Positions 42,550 through 52,339 of a DNA stretch of 64,000 nt are shown piece by piece; position 1 is the first letter of the stretch; the number at the start of each line of letters is the position of its first letter. This stretch comes from Terrabacter sp. Root85 (GTDB lineage Bacteria; Actinomycetota; Actinomycetes; Actinomycetales; Dermatophilaceae). The stretch is from NCBI RefSeq assembly GCF_001429185.1, contig NZ_LMIW01000010.1, positions 1 to 64,000 of the forward strand. Reading direction: 5' to 3'. The position numbers and the translations under genes were made by a program. A model generated the notes under the pieces. It was not told the DNA's origin. It saw only the letters and a program-made list of their open reading frames with translations, and did not search any database.

Positions 42550-45048
42550 TCAGACGGCCGCGCCGAACGTCGCCCGCGACGCGAGGGCCTCACGCAGCTC
42601 GGCGTCGGCGTCGACGAGAGAGCGGTGGACCGCGGGGGTGAGGTCGTCACGCGCGATGGCCGCGGCGCTGAGCCGTGCCGTCTCGTCGTCGAAGACCCGC
42701 GGGAAGGCGACGAGGACGACGCGCGACAGGGCGTCCTCCCCGACCCAGGCCGACATCGCCGGGACGTCCGTGAAGTAGCGCGGCACGTAGTCGGCGACGA
42801 GGGCCGCGCCGGGCGCGACCCAGAAGCCGCGCGCGAGATGGACCATCTCGTAGTTGGAGCGGCCCTCGCGGCCGGTCAGCTGCTCCCACGCCCAGGCCTT
42901 GGCCTCCGCATCGGGCAGGCTCGCCCGGCACATCAGCGCGTTGAGGCCGCCCTGGAGGGTGTCGTCCTTGGCGCGGAACGCCTCCACCTCCGAGACCCCG
43001 ATCAGCCCGCGCGCCGCGAGGTTGCGCACGACGATCCAGCGGAAGTCACCGTCGTCCTCGAGTCCGGCCGGCAGACCCTGACCGTCGGCCCACGCGCGCA
43101 GCAGGGCCTCGTCGTCGCTCGTGCCGGCGACGAGGCGGGCCGCGGCGAGCGACTCGGTCGTGCCGGCCGTGGCCCGCTCGAGCAGCCCCACCGCAGCCCG
43201 GTTGAGACGGGCCATGGCCGCCTCCTGCGACTCGCGCGGCACGAAGTACGGCACGATCCGGTGCTCGGCGTAGGCCGCGACCCGGGTCAGGATCGAGGAG
43301 TTCGCCTCGAGCGGCCACGCGGCGTCGAAGACGTCGAGGAAGGCCTCGGGCGAGACCGTCGCGCCGTGCACGCCGTCGATGAGCGCGGACCACACGACGG
43401 CGCGGGCCTGCTCGTCGGGGATCTGGCCGAGCTGGGACGGCAGCGCGGCCACGGTGGCGTCGGACAGGCGTACGCGAGCCCACGTCAGGTCGGACGCGTT
43501 GGGCACGACGACGGCGGGCTCCGGGGTCCCCTCGAGCCCGGCGAGGGTGGTCTCGGGTCCGGTGACGGTGGCCATGACACGACCGAGCTCGCGTCCGTCG
43601 GTCCACCCCGCGACGTCGAAGGCGTGCGGGCGGTCGGCCGGCCGGTCCGCCGGCGCCTCGCGGCGCACGACGGCCGACTCGACGACGCCTGCCTGCTCCT
43701 CGACGTCGACCGAGATCGTGTCGCGGTCGGCCGTCAGCAGCCAGGCCCGCGACCAGGCCTCGAGGTCCTTGCCGCTCGCGGTCTCGATCGCGGCGAGGAA
43801 GTCGGCGAGCGTGCCGTTGCCGTAGGACTTGTCGTTCAGGTAGGCGCGGACGCCGGCGATGAACTGGTCGTCACCGACGTACGCGATGAGCTGGCGCAGC
43901 GTGGCCGCGCCCTTGGCGTACGAGATGCCGTCGAAGTTCTGCAGCGCGCTCTGCGCGTCGAGCGCCTCGACGCCGGCGACGGGGTGGGTCGACGGGGAGC
44001 GCTCGGCGCCGTAGCCCCACACCTTGCGCACGATCGAGGAGTCGACCCAGGCGTCGGTGTACTCGGTGGCGTCGACGAGGCACCGGTGCGACATGTACTC
44101 GGCGAACGACTCGTTGAGCCAGAGGTCGTCCCACCACTTCATCGTCACGATGTCGCCGAACCACATGTGCGACATCTCGTGGCTGACGGTGTTGGCCCGG
44201 GTCAGCAGCTCGTCGCGCGTCGCTGCACCGCGGTAGAGGTACTGGTCGCGGAAGGTCACGCAGCCGGGGTTCTCCATCGCGCCGGCGTTGAACTCCGGCA
44301 CGAAGACCTGGTGGTACTCGCCGAACGGGTAGCGGATGCCGAAGAGCCCGTGGAAGTAGTCGAACGACCGCTTCGTCACGTCGAAGAGCTCGGCCGCGTG
44401 CCGCTCGAGCGGCTCGCGCAGCGAGGCCCGCGCGTGGAGGCCCAGGGGTATGCCGTCGTGCTCGTCGTGGACGGAGACGTACGGTCCCGCGCACACGGTC
44501 ATGAAGTACGTCGCGAGCGGCTTCGTCGTGGCGAGGCTCCACGTGCCGGCGCCCGCCTCGGAGGCGGCGCCGTTGCCGATGACCGTCCAGTCGAGGGGCG
44601 CGTGGACCATGACGTCGTAGGGCGCCTTGAGGTCGGGCTGGTCGAAGCAGGCGTAGACGCTCGGCGCGGCGTCGAGGAAGAGGTGGCCGTAGACGTAGTC
44701 GAGGTCGTCGGCGGGGTCGGTGGCCCGGTGCAGCCCCTGCCCGTCGTGGCTGTAGGCCATGGTCGCGGCCACGACGAGCTCGTTGTCGGCGGCCAGTCCC
44801 GCCAGTGGGAGGCGGCCGTCGACGACGCCGGCCGGGTCGAGCGACTCGCCGTTGAGCGAGATCGTCTCGACCGAGCGGGCCTTGAGGTCGATCCACGAGT
44901 CCGCGCCGGGCTCGGCGCACGTGAACCGGACGCTGGTGCGCGAGCCGAAGACCTCCGACCCCTGGTCGAGGTCGAGCTCGACGGCATACGACGTGACGGT
45001 GATCAGCGAGGATCGCTCGCGGGCTTCGGCAAGGGTGAGACTGCGCAT
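42550..45048 (-). CDS. pepN: Aminopeptidase N (M1 metallopeptidase)
   Basis: The 832-aa zinc enzyme removes N-terminal residues from peptides. The exopeptidase motif GAMEN (in FNAGAMENPGC) and the zinc site HEMSHMWFGD followed 18 residues later by NESFAEYM are intact. The N-terminal beta saddle and C-terminal helical ERAP1-like half (to 832) match actinobacterial PepN in length. It is first of a pepN-nucleotidyltransferase-GNAT operon. The ATA codon in DGIPLG coincides with an octamer at 44448. Confidence 0.95.
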   Translation of the reverse strand: MRSLTLAEARERSSLITVTSYAVELDLDQGSEVFGSRTSVRFTCAEPGADSWIDLKARSVETISLNGESLDPAGVVDGRLPLAGLAADNELVVAATMAYSHDGQGLHRATDPADDLDYVYGHLFLDAAPSVYACFDQPDLKAPYDVMVHAPLDWTVIGNGAASEAGAGTWSLATTKPLATYFMTVCAGPYVSVHDEHDGIPLGLHARASLREPLERHAAELFDVTKRSFDYFHGLFGIRYPFGEYHQVFVPEFNAGAMENPGCVTFRDQYLYRGAATRDELLTRANTVSHEMSHMWFGDIVTMKWWDDLWLNESFAEYMSHRCLVDATEYTDAWVDSSIVRKVWGYGAERSPSTHPVAGVEALDAQSALQNFDGISYAKGAATLRQLIAYVGDDQFIAGVRAYLNDKSYGNGTLADFLAAIETASGKDLEAWSRAWLLTADRDTISVDVEEQAGVVESAVVRREAPADRPADRPHAFDVAGWTDGRELGRVMATVTGPETTLAGLEGTPEPAVVVPNASDLTWARVRLSDATVAALPSQLGQIPDEQARAVVWSALIDGVHGATVSPEAFLDVFDAAWPLEANSSILTRVAAYAEHRIVPYFVPRESQEAAMARLNRAAVGLLERATAGTTESLAAARLVAGTSDDEALLRAWADGQGLPAGLEDDGDFRWIVVRNLAARGLIGVSEVEAFRAKDDTLQGGLNALMCRASLPDAEAKAWAWEQLTGREGRSNYEMVHLARGFWVAPGAALVADYVPRYFTDVPAMSAWVGEDALSRVVLVAFPRVFDDETARLSAAAIARDDLTPAVHRSLVDADAELREALASRATFGAAV

Positions 45049-45120
45049 AGGGGCGAGCCTGCCAGATCGACGGGCCCGCCGTCGCCGGGGTTGCCCCCTC
45101 GTCGTGTCGACCCCGCCCGG

Positions 45121-45996
45121 TCAGCGGTGGAGCGGACCGCCGGCCATGCTCTCGAGGCGCGCGATGCGCTGGTCCATCGGCGGGTGCGTCGAGAGGAACC
45201 GGGTGACGTCCTGCGCCCGGAAGGGGCTCGCGATCATCATGTGGCTCGCGTTGACGATGTCCTGGGAGGGTGCGAGCGGTGCGCGGGCGACGCCGGACTC
45301 GAGCTTGCGCAGGGCCGAGGCGAGAGCGAGCGGGTCACCGGTCAGCTTCGCGCCGTCCTCGTCGGCGTCGTACTCGCGGGTGCGGCTGATCGCCATCTGG
45401 ATCATCATCGCGGCCATCGGCGCGAGCAGGCTCATCGCGAGCAGCGCGAACGGGTTGGGGCGGTCCTCGTCGGAGCCACCGCCGCCGAAGATGCTCGAGA
45501 ACATCAGCATCTGGCCGATCGAGGTGATGACGCCGGCAACCGCGGCGGCGACCGAGCTGGTGAGGATGTCGCGGTTGTAGACGTGCATGAGCTCGTGACC
45601 GAGCACGCCGCGCAGCTCGCGCTCGTCGAGCAGGCCGAGGATGCCCTCGGTGCAGCAGACCGCGGCGTTCGACGGGTTGCGGCCCGTCGCGAAGGCGTTC
45701 GGCGCCTGGGTGGGGCTGATGTAGAGGCGCGGCATCGGCTTGCCGGCTGCCGTCGAGAGCTCGCGCACGATGCGGTACATCGCCGGCGCCTGCGCCTCGG
45801 AGACCGGGTAGGCGTGCATGGCCCGGATCGCGAGCTTGTCGCTGTTCCAGTAGCCGTAGAACGTCATCGCGACGCCGATCAGCGCGAAGAACCAGATGAA
45901 GCGCCCGCCACCGACGAGCGCGCCGATCCCGAGCAGCAGGGCCCAGATGCCGCCGAAGAGCGCGGCCGTCTTGAGCCCGTTGAAGTGGTTGTGCAT
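45121..45996 (-). CDS. htpX: HtpX membrane M48 metalloprotease
   Basis: The protein is 291 aa from the ATG at 45996. Two N-terminal helices ([34 protein letters not shown]) precede [21 protein letters not shown] and the zinc site HELMH (134-138) with the downstream Glu in [13 protein letters not shown] further pair of membrane helices follows the site. HtpX degrades misfolded membrane proteins. A GGGAAC-N18-GTT element upstream points to control by a SigH/SigE-type stress sigma factor. Confidence 0.93.
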   Translation of the reverse strand: MHNHFNGLKTAALFGGIWALLLGIGALVGGGRFIWFFALIGVAMTFYGYWNSDKLAIRAMHAYPVSEAQAPAMYRIVRELSTAAGKPMPRLYISPTQAPNAFATGRNPSNAAVCCTEGILGLLDERELRGVLGHELMHVYNRDILTSSVAAAVAGVITSIGQMLMFSSIFGGGGSDEDRPNPFALLAMSLLAPMAAMMIQMAISRTREYDADEDGAKLTGDPLALASALRKLESGVARAPLAPSQDIVNASHMMIASPFRAQDVTRFLSTHPPMDQRIARLESMAGGPLHR

Positions 45997-46004
45997 GTCG
46001 GGTG

Positions 46005-46031
46005 AACGAGCGGCCTGGAGCGCGTGTTCCC
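46005..46031 (-). promoter_or_regulatory. Candidate SigR/SigH-SigE-type promoter of htpX
   Basis: On the minus strand GGGAAC (46031-46026) and GTT (46007-46005) are 18 nt apart, the layout known for actinobacterial stress ECF sigma factors. The GTT is 8 nt before the start codon, so the mRNA would be leaderless or nearly so. Confidence 0.55.
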
Positions 46032-46121
46032 ACTGTGAATCCCCTGAGAGGTGACTGGGATCCACCTCGACGACCTCTGTGACCCAGATCTCGGTCAGAC
46101 ATCGTTGAACCGGCAACTTAT

Positions 46122-46140
46122 CTACTACATGCGGTAGTAG
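46122..46140. promoter_or_regulatory. Palindrome CTACTAC-N5-GTAGTAG between divergent genes
   Basis: A 7-bp perfect inverted repeat with loop ATGCG sits in the most AT-rich patch of the htpX/46188 intergenic region, about 50 bp before the plus-strand start. It looks like a dimeric repressor operator. The protein is unknown. Confidence 0.5.
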
Positions 46141-46187
46141 TTTGGCGGTGTTGGGGAAACCGACATCCCATCCGATGAAAGAAGCAC

Positions 46188-46808
46188 ATGATGCGCAAGA
46201 CACTCGACCGGCTGATCTCGTGGACGGGCCTCATCATGGCCGTCGTGCTGGCGGTGGCCGGCGCGCTTCTGATCTACGCGAGCAGCTTCGTCGCCAACAA
46301 CGTCAAGGAGCAGCTGAGCCAGCAGAACATCACGATGCCGGCCGCCGCCGCGCTCGAGACCCAGGACCAGAAGGACGCCCTGCTGCAGTACGCCGGCCAG
46401 AAGATGGAGAACGGCGCCCAGGCCAAGGCCTTCGCCGACCACTACATCCTCGTGCACATGAACACCCAGGCGAACAACAAGACGTACTCGGAGGTGTCCG
46501 CCGAGTACATGTTGGCCGTCAAGGACCCGAACGCGGACCCGGCCCAGGTCACGGCCCTCGGCGACCTCCGCCAGAGCCTCTTCATGGGCAACACGCTCCG
46601 GGGCCTGCTGCTCAACGCCTACGCCTTCGGCACTATGGGCACGATCGCCCTCTGGGCCGGCATCGCCTCCTTCGTCGGAGCGGCCCTGCTGCTCGTGCTC
46701 TCGCTGCTCGGCCTGCGCCACGCCAAGACCGTCGAGGACGAGGCGACCGGTCTCGCGAAGCCGACCGAGCCCACGGGTGACGCCCGGGCGGTGCCCCAGA
46801 CCGCCTGA
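46188..46808 (+). CDS. Two-span membrane protein, unknown
   Basis: The protein is 206 aa. TM1 is at about residues 12-34 ([22 protein letters not shown]). A loop of about 110 residues, rich in Gln/Asn/Ala and probably outside, follows ([21 protein letters not shown]). TM2 lies at about 150-175, and the tail is cytosolic. I recall similar actinobacterial proteins, without function. It is divergent from htpX and separated from it by the palindrome above. A strong terminator follows. Confidence 0.65.
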   Translation: MMRKTLDRLISWTGLIMAVVLAVAGALLIYASSFVANNVKEQLSQQNITMPAAAALETQDQKDALLQYAGQKMENGAQAKAFADHYILVHMNTQANNKTYSEVSAEYMLAVKDPNADPAQVTALGDLRQSLFMGNTLRGLLLNAYAFGTMGTIALWAGIASFVGAALLLVLSLLGLRHAKTVEDEATGLAKPTEPTGDARAVPQTA

Positions 46809-46819
46809 CCGCTCCACCG

Positions 46820-46862
46820 CTGACGACGACCCCGAGGCCCACGGCCTCGGGGTCGTCGTCAG
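46820..46862. terminator. 20-bp-stem bidirectional terminator overlapping the nuoN stop
   Basis: CTGACGACGACCCCGAGGCC (46820-46839) and its exact complement (46843-46862) enclose CAC. The nuoN stop codon (46859-46861) lies within the stem, so nuoN ends inside its own terminator. Confidence 0.85.
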
Positions 46863-48454
46863 CCGAGGAGGCGCAGGAGCAGGTCGGGCTGGACGCTGAC
46901 GACGACGAGGATGGCCGACGCGAGGACGAGCCCGGCGACCATGACCGGTCGCCGCCGCGCGACGGCCACCGGGGCGGGACCCGGGCCTTCCGAGCCCGCG
47001 GCACCGGCCACCACGTCGGGGGCGGTGATCACGGCACGCAGCCAGCGCAGGTAGACGGCGACGCCGACGACGGCGTTGACCGCCGCGACGACCGCGAGCC
47101 AGACCCAGCCCTCGGCGACGACCGGCCGCAGGGCCGTGATCTTGCCGACGAGGCCGATGATGCCGGGCGGCAGTCCCGCGAGCGAGGTCAGCGCCAGGGC
47201 GAGCGCGCCGGCCCGCCACGGGCTGCGCTGCCACAGACCCTCGTAGGCCGCGATGGACCGCCCCTCCCCGGGCCGGTCGCGCAGGGTGACCGCGACGACG
47301 GCGAAGGCGACGAGCGTCGCGATGACGTAGGTGAGCAGGTAGGTGGCGCTGGCGCCGACGCCGAGCGCGGAGATGCTGACGAGCGGCAGCACGACCCACC
47401 CGGCCTGCGCGACCGTCGACCACGCGAGCAGGCGCACGACGTCGTCCTGGCGCAGCGCCATGAGGTTGCCGAGCGTCATGCTCAGTGAGGCGAGCAGCGC
47501 GATCGACACCAGGGCGGGCGTCCCGAGAGCGGCGACCGCGCGGAGCACGACGAGCAGTGCCGCGAGCGCCGCGATCTTGGAGACCGTCGCGAGGAACGTC
47601 GCGACGGGCACCGACGAGCCGGCGTATGCCGTGGGCGTCCACGCGTGGAACGGCACGAGCGAGAGCTTGAAGCCGACCCCGGCGACGACGAGGACCGTCG
47701 CCAGCGCGACGACGCCTCCCGAGACCGACGGGAAGACGACGGACGTCGGGGCGCCCGACGCGGCCGAGAACGCGCCACCGGAGGACAGCGCGGCGTCCGG
47801 GGTCAGGAACGGGCTTCCCGTCGCGGCGAACCAGAGGGCGACGCCGAGCACGAGCAGGGCGAAGGACACGAGGGACGTCACGAGCAGCTGGGTGGCGCCG
47901 GCCACGGCCGACCGGCGCCCGGAGAGGGCGACGAGCGCGATGACGGGCAGGGTCGCGAGCTCGAGGGCGACGAGCCACGTGCCGACGTCGCGGCTCGCTG
48001 CCACGACGATCGTGCCGGCGAGGGCCGCGAGGAGCAGTACGGCCTCGACCGGCTCACGGGTGCTGTCGGTCGGGCGCCGACGGCGGGTGCGGGGCCAGGC
48101 CAGGGCGATGCAGACGAGGGCGGAGACGGCGGCTGCGAGCTGGAGGGTGCTGCCGAGCGCATCGGCCTGCCACAGGCAGACCTGCGGCAGGCCGTCGACG
48201 CCGGCCGCCGTGGCGCCGCCCGTGGCCTGTCCGGTCCGACCGGTCAGGCAGAACGTCTCGCGCGTCGACCCGCCGCCGAGCGCGAGCCCGGGCACCGTGG
48301 CCACGGCGGACCCGAGCGCGGCCAGGGCGGCGACGGCATAAGGCACCTGGCGCAGGCGCGGGTTGACGAGATCGAGCACGAGCACGAGCACGAGCCCGGC
48401 GACCGGCAGGATCGCCGGAAGCAGGATGCTGTAGTCGATGGCGAGGCCCTTCAC
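46859..48454 (-). CDS. nuoN: NADH-quinone oxidoreductase subunit N
   Basis: The protein is 531 aa from the GTG at 48454, overlapping nuoM as GTGA. It is an antiporter-like proton-pumping subunit with about 14 spans. Visible parts are VLVVAGVGFKLSLVPFHAWTPTAYAGSSVPVATFLATVSK with the Lys and Pro of the broken helix, and MALRQDDVVRLLAWSTVAQAGW. It is the last gene of the ten-gene operon. Confidence 0.92.
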   Translation of the reverse strand: MKGLAIDYSILLPAILPVAGLVLVLVLDLVNPRLRQVPYAVAALAALGSAVATVPGLALGGGSTRETFCLTGRTGQATGGATAAGVDGLPQVCLWQADALGSTLQLAAAVSALVCIALAWPRTRRRRPTDSTREPVEAVLLLAALAGTIVVAASRDVGTWLVALELATLPVIALVALSGRRSAVAGATQLLVTSLVSFALLVLGVALWFAATGSPFLTPDAALSSGGAFSAASGAPTSVVFPSVSGGVVALATVLVVAGVGFKLSLVPFHAWTPTAYAGSSVPVATFLATVSKIAALAALLVVLRAVAALGTPALVSIALLASLSMTLGNLMALRQDDVVRLLAWSTVAQAGWVVLPLVSISALGVGASATYLLTYVIATLVAFAVVAVTLRDRPGEGRSIAAYEGLWQRSPWRAGALALALTSLAGLPPGIIGLVGKITALRPVVAEGWVWLAVVAAVNAVVGVAVYLRWLRAVITAPDVVAGAAGSEGPGPAPVAVARRRPVMVAGLVLASAILVVVSVQPDLLLRLLG

Positions 48455-49956
48455 GGCGAGACCCCCAGTCCGGAGAGCAGGCCGGACGTCGCGGCGTCCG
48501 AGAGGCCGAGCAGCAGGTGCGGGAGCAGGCCGAGCGTGATGATGACCACGACGAGCGTCATGACGACCGCCCAACGGGCGCCACGGGCGTCCGCCACGGG
48601 CTCGGCCGCAGCCCCCTGCGCGGCGTCGCTGCCCTCACCCGCCCAGACGATGCGGGCGACCCGGAGCGCGTAGGCCGCCGCCAGCGCGAGCCCCACGGCA
48701 CCGAGCACGACGCAGACGCGCAGGAGCGCGACGGGCCGGTCGGGGGCGGGCGACCACGCGGCGTACAACGCGAGGAACTCACCCCAGAAGCTGACGAGGC
48801 CCGGGAGCCCGAGCGCGGCCGCCAGGCCGACGACGAGGGCGAGGCCGAAGCGGGGAGCCTTGTCACGCAGGGCGGCCCGGGCGACGTGGAGGTCGGAGGA
48901 CCCCCACTGCTCCTTGAGGTCGCCGACGATGAAGAAGAGGAGGGCCGCGACGACGCCGTGGGCGATGTTGCCGAAGAGCGCCGCCTGCAGTCCCGTCTCG
49001 CTGCCCGACGCGATGGCGAGGGCGACGAAGCCCATGTGCGCGACCGAGCTGTAGGCGATGAGGCGCTTGAGGTCGCGCTCGACGAGGCAGGCGAGCCCTC
49101 CCCAGAGGATGCCGACGACGCCGAGGATCGCGAGGACCGGACTCAGCTGCGCGACTCCTGCGGGCACGGTGCCGACCGCGAGCCGGACGATGCCGTAGGT
49201 GCCCATCTTGAGCAGGACGGCGGCGAGGAGCACCGAGCCGGCGGTGGGGGCGATGGTGTGCGCCGAGGGCAGCCACGTGTGCAGCGGCCACAGGGGCACC
49301 TTGATGCCGAGCCCGAGGAGCAGGATCGCGGCGATCGCGACCTGGAGCGGCCGGGACAGCCCGGCTCCGTGGCGCTCGGCGAGGACCGTGAGGTCGCTCG
49401 TGCCCTGGTGGTGGACGAGGAAGAGGATGCCGACGAGCATCAGCGTCGAGCCGAGCACCGTGAAGAGCACGAAGCGGCCGGCGGCGTCGGCGCGGGTCTC
49501 GTCGCGCACGTGGTCGTCGCCGAAGCGGCGGACGAGCACCCACATCGGCACGAGGACGACCTCGAAGGCGATGAAGAAGAGGATCGCGTCGCGCGCCATG
49601 AACGTGGCGAGCGCCCCCGCCTCGACGAGCAGGATGCAGCCGAGGAAGGTCGACCCGGTGCCTCCCTTGGGGATCGGCCCGGACAGGGCGTGCGCGACGA
49701 CGGCGACGGTGAGCAGCGCGGTGAGGAGCACGAGGGCCGCCGAGATCCCGTCGACGCCGAAGTGCCACCGGACGCCGAGCGATCGGATCCACGGCACGTC
49801 CACCTCGTGGCGGCCCCACACGACGACGACGGCGAGCACCGCCGTGACGACGGTGGATCCGAGCGCGATGCCGCGCTCGACGGTGGACTCGCCGGGGATC
49901 GCGATGAGCGCGATCGCCGCGAGGAGCGGCAGCAGGAGCACGAGGGTCAGCGCCAT
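48451..49956 (-). CDS. nuoM: NADH-quinone oxidoreductase subunit M
   Basis: The 501-aa antiporter-like subunit has Glu in FIAFEVVLVPMWVLV, Lys in LGLGIKVPLWPLHTWLPSAHTIAPTAGSVLLAAVLLKMGTYG and ERDLKRLIAYSSVAHMGFV, all conserved in NuoM/Mrp proteins. It carries one proton channel. Its last 15 residues of DNA overlap nuoN by 4 bp, and nuoL overlaps its start by 10 bp. Confidence 0.94.
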   Translation of the reverse strand: MALTLVLLLPLLAAIALIAIPGESTVERGIALGSTVVTAVLAVVVVWGRHEVDVPWIRSLGVRWHFGVDGISAALVLLTALLTVAVVAHALSGPIPKGGTGSTFLGCILLVEAGALATFMARDAILFFIAFEVVLVPMWVLVRRFGDDHVRDETRADAAGRFVLFTVLGSTLMLVGILFLVHHQGTSDLTVLAERHGAGLSRPLQVAIAAILLLGLGIKVPLWPLHTWLPSAHTIAPTAGSVLLAAVLLKMGTYGIVRLAVGTVPAGVAQLSPVLAILGVVGILWGGLACLVERDLKRLIAYSSVAHMGFVALAIASGSETGLQAALFGNIAHGVVAALLFFIVGDLKEQWGSSDLHVARAALRDKAPRFGLALVVGLAAALGLPGLVSFWGEFLALYAAWSPAPDRPVALLRVCVVLGAVGLALAAAYALRVARIVWAGEGSDAAQGAAAEPVADARGARWAVVMTLVVVIITLGLLPHLLLGLSDAATSGLLSGLGVSP

Positions 49957-51860
49957 GCGGCCACCCCCAGGACGGCGACGACCACGACGCCGACGAGCAG
50001 GCTGAGCAGCGACAGCGAGGGCACGGCGCGATGGCTCCGCTCCCCCGCCCGGCCGGCGGCCCGGGCGACGACGGCGGTCGCCCGCGGGTAGGCGTCGACG
50101 ACGTCACGGTCCAGCGCCACGACGAGACGCGCGACCGCGGTGACCGCCCGGCCGAAGCCGACGTATGCCGTGTCGACGCCGAAGCCGCGCACCGCCGGCT
50201 CCCGGACGCGGCTGGGGATCCGGTCGGCGACGTCGAGCCGGCCGCGGTCGCTGAGGGACCACACGGCATACGCGGCGCCGGCGACGAGCAGGACGGACAG
50301 CAGGGCGCTGAGGAGCCCGACGTGCACACCACCGCGGAGGCTGGCGAGGAAGAGGGTGCCGACGACGGTGAGGGCGGCCAGGACGGACACGACGAGCGCG
50401 GCCGGGAGCGTGATGGGGGCGTGGCCGTGGGCGTGGACGCGCTCGACCTCGGCGTCGTCGGCGCTGTCGGTGGTGGTCACGACGGCGACGTCCTCCTCGG
50501 CGACGACGGCGGGCTCGACGTCGGGCAGACGGCCCGTCGCGGCCACGGGGGTGTCGAGCAGCAGCCAGGCGCGGGTGCAGTAGGCCGCCGTGAGGACGAC
50601 GGTGACGAAGAGGGCGACGACGACGAGCCAGGCGCGGAAACCGCCACCACCCGTCGCGCCCTCGAGCGCGGCGTCGATGACGGTGTCCTTGGTGAAGAAG
50701 CCGATGAGCGGCGGTACGCCGGCGAGGGCGGCGAGGCCGATCCCCATCGACCAGCGCAAGGCGCCGGTCGGACGCAGTCGACCGCGCAGGGCGGCGACGG
50801 CGGTCGCGCCGGCGAGCACCGAGAGCCAGCCGGCCCCGAGGAAGAGCAGCGCCTTGAAGAAGGCGTGGCCGACGAGGTGCGCGATGCCGGCACCGGGCCC
50901 GAGCTCGGCCGGTGCCGCGGCGAGCGCCGAGAGCATGATCGCGATCTGGCTCAGGGTCGAGTAGGCGAGCATCCGCTTGAGGTCGGTCTGCACGAGCGCG
51001 AGCAGGGCGGCGTAGACCATGGTCACGGCTGTCAGGACGGCGAGCAGGGTGCGCGCGCCGTCGTGACCGGCGTAGAGCGAGAAGAGGCGGGCGATGACGT
51101 ACGTGCCGGCTGCGACCATCGTCGCCGCGTGGATGAGGGCCGACGCCGGGGTCGGGCCCTCCATGGCGTCGGGGAGCCAGTCGTGGAACGGCACGAGACC
51201 CGACTTGCCGGCCACACCGATGACGATGCCGACGAGACCGATCGTGAGCAGCGTGCCGTCCCCGCCGGCCGTGAGCACGGCCATGAGGTCGGTCGACCGG
51301 GCCCGCACCGAGAGCGCGACGATGCCCACGACCATGGCGATGTCGGCCACGCGGGTGACGATGAAGGCCTTGTAGGCCGCTCGCCTCGCCGCCGCACGCT
51401 CGCTGTCGTGGCCGATGAGCAGCCACGAGCACCAGCCCATGACCTCCCAGCCGACGAGCATGAGCACGAGGTCGCCCGACTGGACGAGGAGCAGCATGCC
51501 GGCCGCGAAGAGCGAGACGGTCGCGGCGAACTGGCCGTAGCGGGGGTCGTCGCGGAGGTACCACGCGGTGAAGACCTGGATGCCGAGGACGACGAGGGCG
51601 ACGACGAACGCCACGAGGCCCGAGACACGGTCGGAGAGCAGGTGCAGCGGCACGGAGAGGTCGCCGAGCGGGAGACTGCCGATCGACTCGATGTCGGCCG
51701 TGCGCGACGGTGCGACCCACTGGATGAGCCCGAGCACCGCGACGTAGGCCGACACCGACACGGCGACGGCCGCCGCGAGCCCGCGCCGGCGCCGCGTGAG
51801 CAGCCCCACGAGGGCCGCCAGCGCCGGGAGCACGATGATCATCCGAACGATCCAGCTCAT
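49947..51860 (-). CDS. nuoL: NADH-quinone oxidoreductase subunit L
   Basis: The 637-aa distal proton-pumping subunit has GWEVMGWCSWLLIGHD with the key Glu, GKSGLVPFHDWLPDAMEGPTPASALIHAATMVAAGTYV, and QTDLKRMLAYSTLSQIAIM. The long lateral helix region near the C-terminus is present. An acidic insertion (DSADDAEVERVHAHGHAP) lies in a loop. The ATG at 51860 overlaps the nuoK stop. Octamers lie at 50163 and 50264. Confidence 0.94.
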   Translation of the reverse strand: MSWIVRMIIVLPALAALVGLLTRRRRGLAAAVAVSVSAYVAVLGLIQWVAPSRTADIESIGSLPLGDLSVPLHLLSDRVSGLVAFVVALVVLGIQVFTAWYLRDDPRYGQFAATVSLFAAGMLLLVQSGDLVLMLVGWEVMGWCSWLLIGHDSERAAARRAAYKAFIVTRVADIAMVVGIVALSVRARSTDLMAVLTAGGDGTLLTIGLVGIVIGVAGKSGLVPFHDWLPDAMEGPTPASALIHAATMVAAGTYVIARLFSLYAGHDGARTLLAVLTAVTMVYAALLALVQTDLKRMLAYSTLSQIAIMLSALAAAPAELGPGAGIAHLVGHAFFKALLFLGAGWLSVLAGATAVAALRGRLRPTGALRWSMGIGLAALAGVPPLIGFFTKDTVIDAALEGATGGGGFRAWLVVVALFVTVVLTAAYCTRAWLLLDTPVAATGRLPDVEPAVVAEEDVAVVTTTDSADDAEVERVHAHGHAPITLPAALVVSVLAALTVVGTLFLASLRGGVHVGLLSALLSVLLVAGAAYAVWSLSDRGRLDVADRIPSRVREPAVRGFGVDTAYVGFGRAVTAVARLVVALDRDVVDAYPRATAVVARAAGRAGERSHRAVPSLSLLSLLVGVVVVAVLGVAAWR

Positions 51861-52339
51861 GCGACGCCCTCCCCCGCTGCCGCCGGCTCACGCGTCGCGT
51901 CGTGCGGGTGGCCGTCCCGGTCCTCGGCGCGCGGGTCCTCGGCGTCGTCGGCGTCGCCGGTGTCGCCGGTGTCGTCGGCGTCCCCGGTGTCGTCGGTGTC
52001 GGCCCCGTAGCCGTCGCCGGCGTCGTCCGGCCCGTCGGTGAGGTCGGGAACCGCCGTGAGGTCGATGTGCCCCGTGCGGCGGAACATCACGAGGATGATC
52101 GCGAGCGCCACCGTGATCTCGGCGGCGGCGATCGTGATGACGAAGAGGGTGAGCACCGGACCGGCCGAGAGCGGCGCGCCCGGGCGGGACCCCGCCGTGA
52201 CGAGCAGCAGGTTCGCGGCGTTGAGGATGAGCTCGACACCGATGAGGACGAGCACGGCGTTGCGGCGTGCGAGGACCCCGTAGACGCCGATGCCGGCCAG
52301 GAGCGCCGACAGGGCGGCCGGCAGCGAGAGGTGGATCAT
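51857..52339 (-). CDS. nuoK: NADH-quinone oxidoreductase subunit K with acidic tail
   Basis: The protein is 160 aa. Residues 1-100 are normal NuoK: three helices with the Glu residues in LVLIGVELILNAANLLLV and TIAAAEITVALAIILVMFRR. Standard NuoK ends near residue 100. Here about 60 more residues follow, rich in Asp/Gly/Thr (YGADTDDTGDADDTGD repeats). The tail is encoded by short repeats of GTCGTCGGCGTC type and is probably disordered in the cytosol. Confidence 0.92.
   Translation of the reverse strand: MIHLSLPAALSALLAGIGVYGVLARRNAVLVLIGVELILNAANLLLVTAGSRPGAPLSAGPVLTLFVITIAAAEITVALAIILVMFRRTGHIDLTAVPDLTDGPDDAGDGYGADTDDTGDADDTGDTGDADDAEDPRAEDRDGHPHDATREPAAAGEGVA

Noticed and set aside
42625-46005. 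1126-residue plus-strand ORF opposite pepN and htpX
   Set aside because: Composition is typical of the antisense frame of GC-rich genes, and the minus strand carries intact HEMSHMW and HELMH enzymes.
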